Below are positions 63,546 through 64,000 of a stretch of 64,000 nt of DNA, one piece after another. The stretch spans positions 134,001-198,000 of the forward strand of contig NZ_CP004372.1 of assembly GCF_000590925.1 (NCBI RefSeq), in the 5' to 3' direction. A program made the translations under genes and the position numbers. The notes beneath the pieces are model-generated. The model was not told the DNA's origin and did no database searches. It saw only the letters and a program-made list of their open reading frames with translations. Within the stretch, counting starts at the first letter, position 1. Each line of letters starts with the position of its first letter. The DNA is from Roseibacterium elongatum DSM 19469. Lineage in GTDB: Bacteria > Pseudomonadota > Alphaproteobacteria > Rhodobacterales > Rhodobacteraceae.

Positions 63546-63626
63546 TGACAGTGTCATTTTTCTTTCACTGGCCCTTTGCGGCCCTTTCCGAGTATAAGAA
63601 TTTCGAAAAGGGACTTTTCGAAAAGG
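63546..63626 (+). promoter_or_regulatory. Operator-like repeats upstream of aminotransferase gene
   Basis: The 93-base gap holds the inverted repeat TGACA-G-TGTCA (63546-63556), a TATAAG (63593-63598) that could be a -10, and two direct repeats TTTCGAAAAGG (63601-63611 and 63616-63626) 15 bases apart. The second sits in the perfect palindrome CTTTTCGAAAAG. The last repeat ends seven bases before the start codon. Confidence 0.55.
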
Positions 63627-63633
63627 TGAAACC

Positions 63634-64000
63634 ATGGCGCCCACCCAAACCGGCCTGGCCCCCAATGTCTATGACGCCGAACCCATCCCCGAGGCCGCCC
63701 GCGCCGAGATCGACCGCCTGATGCAATCGGGCGACCTGTTCCGCTATACCGCGCCGGCGGATGCGCCCGTGGCCCTGCTGGAACGCGAATTCGCCGACAT
63801 GATGGGCGTGAAATACGCGCTGGCCGTGTCGTCCTGTTCGGCCGCGATCTTCCTGTCTCTGGAAGCGCTGGGGCTGGAGGCCGGGGCGCGCGTGCTGATC
63901 CCCGCCTTCACCTTCGCCGCCGTGCCCTCGGCCATCGTGCATGCGCGCATGCAGCCTGTGCTGGTCGAGGTGGGCGAGAATTACCGCATCGACATGGACG
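63634..64000 (+). CDS. DegT/DnrJ/EryC1-family aminotransferase, partial (runs off window)
   Basis: The N-terminal 122 residues (MAPTQTGLAPNVYDAEPIPE, FRYTAPADAPVALLEREFAD, YALAVSSCSAAIFLSLEALG, VLIPAFTFAAVPSAIVHARM) match the PLP-dependent DegT/DnrJ/EryC1/StrS class, which usually aminates ketosugars. ATG at 63634 has AAGGTG upstream. The PLP lysine lies beyond the window. Its place after a ligase/oxidase set, rather than in sugar genes, is unusual. Confidence 0.85.
   Translation, partial: MAPTQTGLAPNVYDAEPIPEAARAEIDRLMQSGDLFRYTAPADAPVALLEREFADMMGVKYALAVSSCSAAIFLSLEALGLEAGARVLIPAFTFAAVPSAIVHARMQPVLVEVGENYRIDMD

Overview
The window looks like chromosomal DNA of an alphaproteobacterium of the Rhodobacterales (Roseobacter/Rhodobacter type). 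The reasons are very high GC with strong G/C third-position bias, a 14-gene nuo operon holding small genes of the DUF5333/DUF5337 kind, the order nuoN-birA-coaX-rnj, a leucine-catabolism (liu) operon, and Hint-domain and PhnD-like genes typical of the order. This placement is inference from content; no rRNA or tRNA gene is visible. I see no IS element, prophage, CRISPR array or rolling-circle/plasmid gene.

Layout. 1-13.8 kb: housekeeping and mixed genes (DMT permease, ftsY, alkB-type hydroxylase, a DUF815 ATPase, tatABC, an iron-type ABC ATPase, an SDR, a Hint-domain protein, prfC, ExoD). 13.9-15.7 kb: rhlE-type helicase ending at a strong terminator. 15.7-40.9 kb, all minus: the nuo operon (A,B,C,D,E,F,G,H,I,J,K,L,M,N) read from a promoter near 40.9 kb and running on into birA, coaX and ribonuclease J. 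At least a dozen non-core genes sit between the nuo genes: a sulfotransferase, several secreted or lipoprotein-like small proteins, small membrane proteins, a carboxymuconolactone-decarboxylase-family protein, and two proteins that carry the same C-terminal helix-hairpin-helix domain as the extended NuoE. 41.0-51.7 kb, minus: leucine/isovalerate catabolism (ivd, mccB, mccA, hmgL, liuC plus an ASCH protein and a GST) with a consensus promoter and overlapping palindromic operator at 51.70-51.74 kb, followed by an acyl-CoA synthetase and a quinone oxidoreductase. 52.1-54.2 kb: PhzF, TerB and PhnD-like genes. 54.3-64 kb: an amino-acid-type ABC transporter, then two glutamine-synthetase-like ligases, a class I amidotransferase, a PuuB-like FAD oxidase and the start of a DegT-type aminotransferase, with an LDH in the opposite direction. 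This last block resembles a gamma-glutamylation route for an unknown amine.

Six conserved genes (a DMT permease, ftsY, alkB, nuoN, nuoG, an ABC permease) are each broken by one single-base shift. Restoring one base gives full conserved proteins, so base-calling error is more likely than six real pseudogenes.

The most unusual signals are the three-gene family sharing the NuoE C-terminal domain, four copies of a hairpin element that always follows a minus-strand gene, a pair of perfect inverted DnaA-box sequences forming a hairpin inside the ABC transporter operon, and the gamma-glutamyl-amine-like cluster.
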